Positions 49,840 through 57,649 of a DNA stretch of 64,000 nucleotides are shown piece by piece (position 1 is the first letter of the stretch; each line of letters opens with the position of its first letter). Both the position numbers and the translations under genes were made by a program. The notes below the pieces were generated by a model that saw nothing but the letters and a program-made list of their open reading frames with translations, did not search any database and was not told the DNA's origin. This stretch comes from Spirochaetaceae bacterium. GTDB lineage: Bacteria > Myxococcota_A > UBA9160 > UBA4427. The stretch covers positions 248,001-312,000 of the forward strand of contig JACKFD010000001.1 in assembly GCA_020632655.1 (NCBI GenBank), read 5' to 3'.

Positions 49840-50591
49840 CCCGCCGCCGCGTCGCGTATGCGTTCCGCGTCCGGATCGGCCGCCGGGTCGCGTATGCGTT
49901 CCGAGTTCCACCCCGCCGCCGGGTCGCAGATCCGTACGCGGAGGTCCGCGGAGAGCCGGTCGAGCCCCTGCTCGATCGTCTCGCGGAAGGCGCGGCGCGT
50001 CGCGACGAGGCGCGCCCGTCGCGCGCGTCCCGCCGCCACCAGCCCGGGCCAGGAGGCGGCGGGTCCTTCTACCCGGAGCCTGGCTTCGAAGACGAGCTGG
50101 ATCCAGCCGAGACCCGGCTCGAGATCGGCCTCGAAGCGTTCGATGACGGCGACGATCGGGATCGCCTCGGGCCAGCCCGGCTCCTCCGGCTCGAGCACGC
50201 GAAGTCCGCAGGCGCGCAGGGCGTTCCGCAGTCGCTGCGCGACGAGGTCCTCGACGCGCTCGTCCTCGGGCAGCAGCAGCCAACCCCCCGGCCGGCCGAA
50301 GGCGTTGCGCTTGCGCCCGATCCGCCGCGCCGCGATTGCGCCCACGGCCTCCGCCGGAGATCCCGCCCTGCGCCGCGTTCGCGCGTCGGGTCGGTCTTCG
50401 AGCGATCGAGCGTCCGTCACGCGCTCGATCCGCAGGGCCGCTCCGTGCTCGCGGGTCACGACCGACCCGGCGGGCGACGACAGCGCGAGCGTGTCGTTCG
50501 TGAACGCGCAGCCGGACAGGAGCAGCGCCGCGAGCACGAGGGCGAGCCCCGGTCCTTCCGATCCCCGCAAAGCAGATTCCCCTCCCGCCAT
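49824..50591 (-). CDS. Lipoprotein, YajG-like, with C-terminal 12-residue repeats
   Basis: 255 aa from ATG 50591 (GAGAGGGG before it); the frame continues upstream as Pro/Arg-rich shadow. Lipobox LALVLAALLLSGCAF. The start of the mature region, GCAFTNDTLAL with ALRIERVTDARSLEDRPD, recalls YajG and related outer membrane lipoproteins. FEADLEPGLGWIQLVFEARLRVEG is a strand pair. The tail has imperfect 12-residue repeats (ICDPAAGWNSER, IRDPAADPDAER, IRDAAAGQTSE). The last 16 bases overlap the end of the Rieske gene. Confidence 0.6.
   Translation of the reverse strand: MAGGESALRGSEGPGLALVLAALLLSGCAFTNDTLALSSPAGSVVTREHGAALRIERVTDARSLEDRPDARTRRRAGSPAEAVGAIAARRIGRKRNAFGRPGGWLLLPEDERVEDLVAQRLRNALRACGLRVLEPEEPGWPEAIPIVAVIERFEADLEPGLGWIQLVFEARLRVEGPAASWPGLVAAGRARRARLVATRRAFRETIEQGLDRLSADLRVRICDPAAGWNSERIRDPAADPDAERIRDAAAGQTSE
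49845..49934. repeat. 36-base tandem repeat
   Basis: The core CGCCGSGTCGCGTATGCGTT (S is C or G) begins at 49845 and 49881, and a diverged copy begins at 49917. The exact 36-base period encodes the 12-residue repeats at the end of the lipoprotein. Confidence 0.75.
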
Positions 50592-50753
50592 CGCGATCCC
50601 CTCTCGTTCGCGCGTCCGCATCGGCTCCGGTCGCCCGCTCGGCCCGATCGCTTCCCGGCGGGCCGCCTCGCGCAACGTCTGCGGCGGGGCGCCGGGGCAC
50701 GATGGGCCAGAGGGCGGGGGCGGGCTCGGCGCGAACGAGCGGGCACGGGACAC

Positions 50754-50858
50754 GCGCGAACCGAGGGTCACGCCGGCTGCGCGGCCGGACCGTGCTGGTT
50801 CGCGCTCTGCGCCGCCGGTACCCTCGCGCGCGGCGACCGGCGCCCGTCCATCGGGCGC
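50754..50858 (+). promoter_or_regulatory. Structured leader upstream of cysK
   Basis: GCGCGAACC (50754-50762) pairs with GGTTCGCGC (50797-50805), nine base pairs. It encloses an inner stem CCGGC (50773-50777)/GCCGG (5084-88 of the same line, 50784-50788). A second hairpin GCGCCCG (50840-50846)/CGGGCGC (50852-50858) follows. The last stem ends 26 bases before the cysK ATG. I do not recognise a known riboswitch class. Confidence 0.4.
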
Positions 50859-50884
50859 GACCGAAGCGCCGGGAGGATGGAACG

Positions 50885-51967
50885 ATGACCACCGCCACCG
50901 CACGCCAGACCGAAGGACGCGGCCGTCTCTACGACGGCCTCCTGGACACGATCGGCAACACCCCCTGCGTCCGCATCAACCGCCTGGCGCCCGATCACGT
51001 CACGCTCTACGCGAAGGCCGAGTTCTTCAATCCCGCCGCCTCGGTCAAGGACCGTCTCGCGATCAGCATCATCGAGGAGGCCGAGCGCAGCGGCGCCCTC
51101 CGCCCGGGCCAGACCGTCGTCGAGGCGACCAGCGGCAACACGGGCATCGGCCTCGCGATGGTGTGCGCGGCCAAGGGCTACCCGCTCGTGATCACGATGG
51201 CCGACAGCTTCTCGATCGAGCGGCGCAAGCTGATGCGCTTCCTCGGCGCGAAGGTCGTACTCACGCCGCGGGCCGAGAAGGGGCTCGGCATGGTGCGCAA
51301 GGCGATCGAGCTGGCGGAGAAGAACGGCTGGTTCCTCGCGCGGCAATTCGAGACCGAGGCGAACGCGCGCATCCACGAGAACACGACGGGCCGCGAGCTG
51401 CTCGCCGACTTCGCCGGACAGCGCCTCGACTACTGGGTCTCGGGCTACGGCACGGGCGGGACGGTCACGGGCGTCGGCCGCGTGCTGCGGCGCGAGCGTC
51501 CGGACACGAAGATCGTGCTGACCGAGCCCGCGAATGCCCGGCTCGTCTCGAGCGGTGAGGCGCAGGAGCGGACGGAGGCCGGCTCGCCCGCCGCGAGCCA
51601 TCCTGCCTGGGAGCCCCATCCGATCCAGGGCTGGACGCCGGACTTCGTGCCGCTCGTGCTGCAGGAGGCGATCGACCGGAAGTACTACGACCAGATCGTG
51701 CCCGTGACCGGCGCCGAGGGCATGGACTGGTCGCGGCGGCTCGCGCGGGAGGAGGGGATCTTCACGGGCATCTCGGGCGGGTCGACCTTCGCCGCGGCGA
51801 TCAAGGTGGCGGAGGAGGCGCCGCGGGGGTCGGTGCTCTGCTGCATGCTGCCGGACACGGGGGAGCGCTACCTCTCGTCGCCGCTCTTCGAGGGGATCCC
51901 CGAGGAGATGTCCGAAGAGGAGCTCGCGCTCTCGCGCTCCACGCCGGGCTATCAGCTGCCGGGCTGA
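50885..51967 (+). CDS. cysK: Cysteine synthase family PLP enzyme
   Basis: O-acetylserine (thiol)-lyase type, 360 aa, making cysteine from O-acetylserine and sulfide. GNTPCVRINRLA near residue 25, PLP lysine in NPAASVKDRLA, substrate loop EATSGNTGIG, phosphate loop GYGTGGTVTG, and cofactor serine in GISGGSTFAA. The 360-aa size is longer than classic CysK (about 310); an insertion around SSGEAQERTEAGSPAAS-HP accounts for part. It could be a CysK paralogue using another acceptor. ATG after GGGAGGATGG. Structured leader upstream. Confidence 0.9.
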   Translation: MTTATARQTEGRGRLYDGLLDTIGNTPCVRINRLAPDHVTLYAKAEFFNPAASVKDRLAISIIEEAERSGALRPGQTVVEATSGNTGIGLAMVCAAKGYPLVITMADSFSIERRKLMRFLGAKVVLTPRAEKGLGMVRKAIELAEKNGWFLARQFETEANARIHENTTGRELLADFAGQRLDYWVSGYGTGGTVTGVGRVLRRERPDTKIVLTEPANARLVSSGEAQERTEAGSPAASHPAWEPHPIQGWTPDFVPLVLQEAIDRKYYDQIVPVTGAEGMDWSRRLAREEGIFTGISGGSTFAAAIKVAEEAPRGSVLCCMLPDTGERYLSSPLFEGIPEEMSEEELALSRSTPGYQLPG

Positions 51968-52028
51968 TCGCCTCGCGCGCGAGCCACCCGGGGCGAGCAC
52001 GGGGGCGACGGCGCGTCGCGACGGGCCT

Positions 52029-52781
52029 TCAGCGCTCCGGCGGATCGGGGCGTCGGCGGCGAGGCGGGCGCTCCGGTGCGAGGATCGGCCAGCCCCGCCG
52101 CCGCGCGACCGCGGCGAGCCGCGGGCCCGGATGCACGGGGCGCGGCCGGCCGACGAGATGCATGAGGGCCTCGTCCTCGTTCCCGTCGGCGTAGAACCAG
52201 CTGCGGGCGAGGTCGACGCCGAGCTCCGCAGCGAGCCGCCGCGCGGCCCGAGCCTTGCCGGGACCCCAGACGATCGGTTCCTCGAAGGCGCCCGTGAGGC
52301 GCCCGTCCGCGCCGATGATCAGTCGATTGCAGAGCACGAGGTCGATGCCCAGCTCCTTCGCCATCGGCTCGGCCTGGTACTGCGTGCTCGAGGAAGCGAG
52401 CACGACGCGATGGGCGCGGGCCTGATGGCGGCGCACGAGGTCGCGCATGTCCTCGAGCAGGCGCGTGGCGATCTCGTCGGCGAAGAGGCGTTCGGCCTGG
52501 GCGCGCAGGGCCGCGTCCGTGCGTCCCGCGAGCGCCTCGCCGGAGGCCCGGATCCACTCGACGAAGTCGACGCCCCGCACGAAGGCTTCGCGTGCCAGTC
52601 GCAGCGTGCGCGCGAGGTCGTTGCGATCGAAGCCCTTGATGCGCAGGTGGTCCCGCACGAAGACGCTCGCCGTGAATCCGCGGATCAAGGTGCCGTCGAG
52701 GTCGAAGAAGGCGCCGATCTCCGGACCCGGCGGGCTGGCGTCGATCTCGCGACGGGCCTGCTCGAGCGAGAGCCGCGTCAC
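52029..52781 (-). CDS. HAD-IB family phosphatase (SerB-like)
   Basis: 250 aa from GTG 52781, overlapping the WS/DGAT stop by four bases (GTGA). HAD motif I AFFDLDGTLIRGFTAS, motif II VVLASSSTQYQ, motif III lysine in WGPGKARAARR, and motif IV SWFYADGNEDEALM. This is the HAD-IB/PSPase-like type seen beside acyltransferases in lipid genes of mycobacteria and other bacteria. With the coupled WS/DGAT it may dephosphorylate phosphatidate or lysophosphatidate, or act on the product pool; this is an inference from position. Confidence 0.85.
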   Translation of the reverse strand: MTRLSLEQARREIDASPPGPEIGAFFDLDGTLIRGFTASVFVRDHLRIKGFDRNDLARTLRLAREAFVRGVDFVEWIRASGEALAGRTDAALRAQAERLFADEIATRLLEDMRDLVRRHQARAHRVVLASSSTQYQAEPMAKELGIDLVLCNRLIIGADGRLTGAFEEPIVWGPGKARAARRLAAELGVDLARSWFYADGNEDEALMHLVGRPRPVHPGPRLAAVARRRGWPILAPERPPRRRRPDPPER

Positions 52782-54256
52782 GACGCCGACTCCGGTGACG
52801 CGGCCGGAGCCGGGGGTGCGTTCGCGGTCGTCCGGGCCTCGCGCGCGGGCGCGCGCTCGGGGGACGTCGCGCGCCGCGCTTCGGGATCGAGGGCGAGCAC
52901 CTCGGCGAGGGCCTCCTCGAGACAGGTCTCGAAGAGCGCGGGCTCCGTGATCGCGGCGGGGTCGTAGTTGACCGTCAGGCTGCAGACGTCCCCGTGCGAG
53001 ACGAGCACGACCATCAGCGCGATCCCGGGCACGGGACCGACCGCCAGCATCTTCTCGACGCGCGCGCCGGCGAAGTAGACGTCCTGCCGGAGGCCCGGCA
53101 CGTTGCTCGCCTGCACGTCCGGGAGCGGCAGGCTCGCGTGCACCCGCGCCAGCACCTCCTTCGGCAGGCGCGCCAGCACGGGCGCCGCCTGCTCGAGGAA
53201 GGAGAGTGCGTCCTCGTCGCGCAGCGCCCGGACCGTCTCGCGCAGGATCCCGATGCGGCGGCGCGGATCCGGCTCGCCGATCGGTGCGGCGAGCAGGCCG
53301 CCGACGAAGTGGTTCCCGCCGACGGGATCGTCCGGGCGTCGCGTGCTGATCGGCATGCCGAGCGGAAGCGTCTCGACGGGCAACCCCAGGCGCTCGTGGT
53401 AGCGACCGAGCGCACCGCAGAGCGCGGCGAGATACGCGTCGTTCAGCGAACCCCCCGCCGCCTTCGCCGCCCGGCGCAGGGGATCGAGTCCGCACTCGAC
53501 GTGGAGCAGACGCCGCGAGAGCCCGCGACCCGCGAGCAGCGGCGAGCCCTCTCCGCCCGCCTCGAGCACCCGCCGCAGCGAGCGCACGTAGTCGAGCGCC
53601 AGCGAATCGTCCCGCCAGAGTCGAACGCCGAGCGTGATCGCCCGCCCCGCGACCTGCGCGGCGCCGGCGAGCGCCGTGCGCGGCCAGGCACGCAGGGCCT
53701 CGATCGCGAGCTCGTCGGCGGTCACGTCCTCGGGCACCGGCGCCGGCGGCATCGGCCGCGGCGGGGCATCCGGCTCGAGCTCGAGCATGCGTCCCAGCAC
53801 CTGCATCCCGCCCAGCCCGTCCGCGAGCGCATGACTGCCCTTGAAGACGAGGGCCGAGCGGCCGCCTGCGAGTCCCTCGTAGAGCGTCGCCTCCCAGAGC
53901 GGTCGCGCCGTGTCGAGGGGCGCCATCAGGAGCGGCGGCAGCGCATCGAGCAGCGTGCGCAGCGTCGCCCGCGCCGGCAATCGCACCCGGCGCAGGTGGT
54001 AGTGCAGGTCGAAGTCCGGATCCGTCACCCAGCGCGCCGGCCCGAGTCCTCCGCTCGGCTCGACGACGTGCTGACGCAGGCGCAGGAACTCGCGGCTGGC
54101 CCGCTCGAACACGAGGCAGACGTCGTCCCACTCGGGTCGCCCGTCCAGCACGAGGATCGCGCAGGCCGTGGCGCGGCGACGCGCGTCGTGCTCGCCCCGG
54201 AAGAGCAGCAGATCCATGGGGCTCATCGGCTCGCTGGTCGCGGCGCTTCGGGACAT
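52778..54256 (-). CDS. Wax ester synthase/diacylglycerol acyltransferase (WS/DGAT)
   Basis: Makes wax esters or triacylglycerol from acyl-CoA; 492 aa from ATG 54256 (GGAAGAAGG before it). MSPMDLLLFRGEHDARR opens the family. The active-site motif HHxxxDG appears as SHALADG (the second His kept, the first Ser). PLWEATLYEGLAGGRSALVF and ASNVPGLRQDVYFAGARVEK also match (the latter the family NVPGP-like motif). The C-terminal 40 residues are Ala/Pro/Arg-rich. It implies stored neutral lipid. Confidence 0.9.
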   Translation of the reverse strand: MSRSAATSEPMSPMDLLLFRGEHDARRRATACAILVLDGRPEWDDVCLVFERASREFLRLRQHVVEPSGGLGPARWVTDPDFDLHYHLRRVRLPARATLRTLLDALPPLLMAPLDTARPLWEATLYEGLAGGRSALVFKGSHALADGLGGMQVLGRMLELEPDAPPRPMPPAPVPEDVTADELAIEALRAWPRTALAGAAQVAGRAITLGVRLWRDDSLALDYVRSLRRVLEAGGEGSPLLAGRGLSRRLLHVECGLDPLRRAAKAAGGSLNDAYLAALCGALGRYHERLGLPVETLPLGMPISTRRPDDPVGGNHFVGGLLAAPIGEPDPRRRIGILRETVRALRDEDALSFLEQAAPVLARLPKEVLARVHASLPLPDVQASNVPGLRQDVYFAGARVEKMLAVGPVPGIALMVVLVSHGDVCSLTVNYDPAAITEPALFETCLEEALAEVLALDPEARRATSPERAPAREARTTANAPPAPAASPESAS

Positions 54257-54330
54257 GGCCCTTCTTCCAGAACTTCGGCCGGGGCCGGGGGACGAGCGGC
54301 CGGAGCGTACCGCATCGACCCCGATCGCCC

Positions 54331-56223
54331 TCAATCGGCGTCGTCGGCGAGGCGTGCGTCGTGTGTGACGTGCGTCTCCGGCTCGTCCGGCAGGAGCTTC
54401 GCGATCGTCGCGGCGAGGCTCGCGAGCGAGACGGGCTTGCTCAGATACGCGTCCATGCCGGCCTCGAGGCATCGCTCGCGATCGCCGCGCATCGCGTGGG
54501 CCGTGACGCCGACGATCGGCAGCGGCGGGGCGCCCGTTCGACGTTCGTGCTCGCGCAGTCTGCGCGTCGCCTCGTAGCCGTCGAGGCGCGGCATCTGGCA
54601 GTCCATGAGGATCAGGTCGGGGCGCGCCAGACCGACGGCTTCGATCGCCCGCTCGCCGTCCTCGACGAGCTGCACTTCGTGTCCGAGCTCCTCGAGCATG
54701 GCGCGCAGCACGAGCTGATTGACCGGGTGGTCCTCGGCCACGAGGATGTGGCGTTCGCGGCTCGGGACGGGCGTTTCGACTCCGCTGCCCGGGATGCCCG
54801 GATCCGCGGCCGCATCGTCGGGGGCCTGAACGGTTGCCGCGGAAGCCGCGGCCCGCCGCTCGTCGGCGTGGACGACGGGATCCGGCGGATGTTCATCGGC
54901 GGTCGGGTGGGGCGCGTCCGCCGGCGCGAGGGGCAGGTGCAGGGTGAAGGTGGTGCCGGCCCCGGGTCGACTCGTGACGTGGATCTCGCCGCCGAGGAGT
55001 CGTGCGAGCTCCTGCGAGATGGCGAGTCCCAGGCCCGTCCCGCCGTGGCGTCGCGTGATCGAGTCGTCGACCTGCGAGAACGCGCGGAAGAGCTTCGACT
55101 GGTCTTCCAGCGCGATGCCGCAGCCGGTGTCGTGGACCTCGAAGGCGAGCCGGGGCGCGCCGGTCCGGGCATCCGGGTCGGGCCGCACGCGGATCGTGAC
55201 GCCGCCCTCGTCGGTGAAGCGGATCGCGTTGCCCGCGAGGTTCAGCAGGATCTGTCGCAGCCGTCCGACGTCGGTCGCGATGCATCGCGGCACGGCCGGC
55301 TCGACCTCGTGGTGGAAGTCGAGGCCGCGTGCGCGGGCGCGCTCGCCCATCAACGCCGTCACCTGCCCGACGGCCTCGCGCACGTCGACCGGCGCGAGCT
55401 CGACCTCGAGGGCGCCTGCCTCGAGCTTCGAGAGGTCGAGGATGTCGTCGAGGATCGTGAGCAGGGCCGTGGCCGAGCGGTGGATCGTCGCGATCCGCTC
55501 GTGCTCCTCGGGCCCGAGCGGCGAGCGGAGCAGCAGGTCGCTCAAGCCGAGGACCGCGTTCATCGGCGTGCGGATCTCGTGGCTCATGTTCGCGAGGAAG
55601 CGGCTCTTCGCCTGGTTCGCCTGGCGCTCGCGCGCGGAGGAACGCTCGAGGGCCGAGAGCGCGCGATCCTTCTCGACCTCGAAGGCGAGGGTGAAGCTCG
55701 CGATCACGGCGCAGAGTCCGAAGTTGGCGGCGATCGTCAGCCAGGCCGCGCGCTCGGGTGCGAGCGCCGTCGGCCAGACCGTGTCCCCATCCACGCCGAG
55801 CGAGAGGAATGCGATCTCCGCGACGGCGATCCCCAGCCAGAAGAGGCCCGCTCGCCGCCCGACGAAGGCGATGCCCGCGACCGGCAGGAGCACGAGCCAG
55901 GGCAGGGCGGGCGAGAGCACGCCCCCCGTCTCGAAGACCATCAACGCGTGGATGCCGGCGATCGCCGTGGCGAAGAGATGACCCGCCAGCGGGAGGGGCA
56001 GTCCGCGACGGAGACCGACGACACAGCCCGCGATCACGCCCGCGGCGGCCACGACGCCGACCGTGACCCGCTCGAATCCTGCCCAGCCCCAGGCCAGGCC
56101 GAAGAAGGGGCCCCAGAATCCGACGGTCAGCCCGATCCGGACGAACAGGCGCGCGCGCCGGCCCGCGTCGGTGGCGGCGGGGAAGCGATCGGCGGGCAGG
56201 AGCAGGTCGTCGAGACGCGACAC
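54331..56223 (-). CDS. Hybrid sensor histidine kinase/response regulator
   Basis: 630 aa. The N-terminal third contains about six membrane helices (VRIGLTVGFWGPFFGLAWG to LTIAANFGLCAVIASFTLAF), then a coiled coil. HisKA: ANMSHEIRTPMNAVLGLSDL. HATPase: NLAGNAIRFTD, HDTGCGIALEDQ and GGTGLGLAISQ. After an Ala/Pro linker comes a receiver domain: ILVAEDHPVNQLVLRAML, phosphoacceptor Asp in LILMDCQMPRLDGYEA, and the Lys in AYLSKPVSLASL. GTG start after GGAGCGGG. No output regulator is nearby. Confidence 0.93.
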   Translation of the reverse strand: MSRLDDLLLPADRFPAATDAGRRARLFVRIGLTVGFWGPFFGLAWGWAGFERVTVGVVAAAGVIAGCVVGLRRGLPLPLAGHLFATAIAGIHALMVFETGGVLSPALPWLVLLPVAGIAFVGRRAGLFWLGIAVAEIAFLSLGVDGDTVWPTALAPERAAWLTIAANFGLCAVIASFTLAFEVEKDRALSALERSSARERQANQAKSRFLANMSHEIRTPMNAVLGLSDLLLRSPLGPEEHERIATIHRSATALLTILDDILDLSKLEAGALEVELAPVDVREAVGQVTALMGERARARGLDFHHEVEPAVPRCIATDVGRLRQILLNLAGNAIRFTDEGGVTIRVRPDPDARTGAPRLAFEVHDTGCGIALEDQSKLFRAFSQVDDSITRRHGGTGLGLAISQELARLLGGEIHVTSRPGAGTTFTLHLPLAPADAPHPTADEHPPDPVVHADERRAAASAATVQAPDDAAADPGIPGSGVETPVPSRERHILVAEDHPVNQLVLRAMLEELGHEVQLVEDGERAIEAVGLARPDLILMDCQMPRLDGYEATRRLREHERRTGAPPLPIVGVTAHAMRGDRERCLEAGMDAYLSKPVSLASLAATIAKLLPDEPETHVTHDARLADDAD

Positions 56224-56333
56224 GCCCGCTCCATCGGGTCGTTCGCGCCGCAGCCTGATGACGGAGCCGCGGCGTCGCGCGGATGCCGGGGCGGAGTCCC
56301 GTCGCGTCCGGTGGATGCCCTAGCCTTGCCCGG

Positions 56334-57593
56334 ATGAAGACCGCCGTCGCAGCGCCGCCCGTCCGACACGTCAGGCCCTTCCGCGACGCCTCGCGCACGC
56401 GACCGCTCTGGATGCGCGGCCTGAATCGCCTCGCGCGTCTCGCCCCCGGCTGGCCCTCCCTCGCCGCCGCCGACCTCTGGCGCGCGGCCGGCGCGGAGCC
56501 GTCTGGAATCGGGCCGACGCCCGCCGCATGCGAGGCCCTCGAGCGACTCTGCGACGCGCTCGCGGCGACGGGGCGACTGCATGGCATCGGACGCATCGCG
56601 GCCCGGGACGACACGATCCGGCTCGCCCGGACCCATCTGCGCATCCGTCGCGCGCTCGCCGCCACGCCCGCGATCCTGGACGCGCGGCTTCCCCCGCTCG
56701 TCTTCGTCGTCGGCTGGCCGCGCACGGGCAGCACGGCCCTCCACGCCCTGCTCGCCGCAGACCCGCGCCATCGCAGCATCCCCTACTGGGAGAGCTTCGA
56801 TCCGGTCCCGCCCGAGCGCGGTCCGGACCGACGCATCGAAGGGCTCGAGCGCATGCTCGCCCAGCTCGAGCGTTTCTCGCCCGACTACCACGCGATCCAT
56901 CCGATGAGTGCGGAAGGCGCCGAGGAGTGCGTGGCGCTCTTCATGAACCACTTCCGCACGCTGCAATTCGACTTCCAGTACCGCGTGCCCGACTACGTCG
57001 CCTGGCTGCTCGCACAGGATGCGGGGATTGCGTACGCCGACTACCACGATTCGCTGCGGCTGATCCAGCATCATCGCCCCCACGGCGAGCGCTTCGTGCT
57101 GAAGGATCCCACCCATCTCGTGCATCTCGAGACGTTGCTCGCGCGCTTTCCCGACGCACGGATCGTGTTCACGCATCGCGATCCCGTGACGGCGATCAGC
57201 TCGCTCTGCAGCCTCTACGCCCATACCCGCGCGATCTTCAGCGACGACGTCGATCCCCGGGCGATCGGGGCCGAGGTGATGACGGGCTACTGGCCGCGCG
57301 CGCTCGAGGCGGCGCAGGCGATCCGGGCGCGCCTCGAGCCGGGGCGCTTCGTCGACGTGCGGCAGGTCGATCTGCGTCGGGATCCGCTCGCTGCGGTCGA
57401 GCGGATCTACACGCGGCTCTTCGGCGAGGGGCCCGACGCGGCGGGGCGGGCGGCGATGGAGCGACATCTCGCGGCGAAGGATGCCGCGCCCCGCGACCGA
57501 CACGAGCACGATCTCGCCGATTTCGGAATCGACGCGGACGCCGTGCGCGAGCGCTTCCGCGCCTATCGTGAGGCCTTCGACTTCACCGACTGA
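56334..57593 (+). CDS. Sulfotransferase family protein
   Basis: PAPS-dependent sulfotransferase, 419 aa from ATG 56334. The 5-prime phosphosulfate loop is VFVVGWPRTGSTALHALLA near residue 123. The 3-prime phosphate site is RIVFTHRDPVTAISSLCS. A middle HERFVLKDPTHLVHLETLLARF-like run (FVLKDPTHLVHLETLL) is typical of the Sulfotransfer_3 group found in Myxococcota, Actinobacteria and others. The acceptor is unknown; steroid, lipid or surface sugar are possible. Confidence 0.87.
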   Translation: MKTAVAAPPVRHVRPFRDASRTRPLWMRGLNRLARLAPGWPSLAAADLWRAAGAEPSGIGPTPAACEALERLCDALAATGRLHGIGRIAARDDTIRLARTHLRIRRALAATPAILDARLPPLVFVVGWPRTGSTALHALLAADPRHRSIPYWESFDPVPPERGPDRRIEGLERMLAQLERFSPDYHAIHPMSAEGAEECVALFMNHFRTLQFDFQYRVPDYVAWLLAQDAGIAYADYHDSLRLIQHHRPHGERFVLKDPTHLVHLETLLARFPDARIVFTHRDPVTAISSLCSLYAHTRAIFSDDVDPRAIGAEVMTGYWPRALEAAQAIRARLEPGRFVDVRQVDLRRDPLAAVERIYTRLFGEGPDAAGRAAMERHLAAKDAAPRDRHEHDLADFGIDADAVRERFRAYREAFDFTD

Positions 57594-57649
57594 CGCGTCC
57601 GATCCCCGGCCCCGATCGAACGCCTCGCGCGCCCGTACCGACGCCTGCC

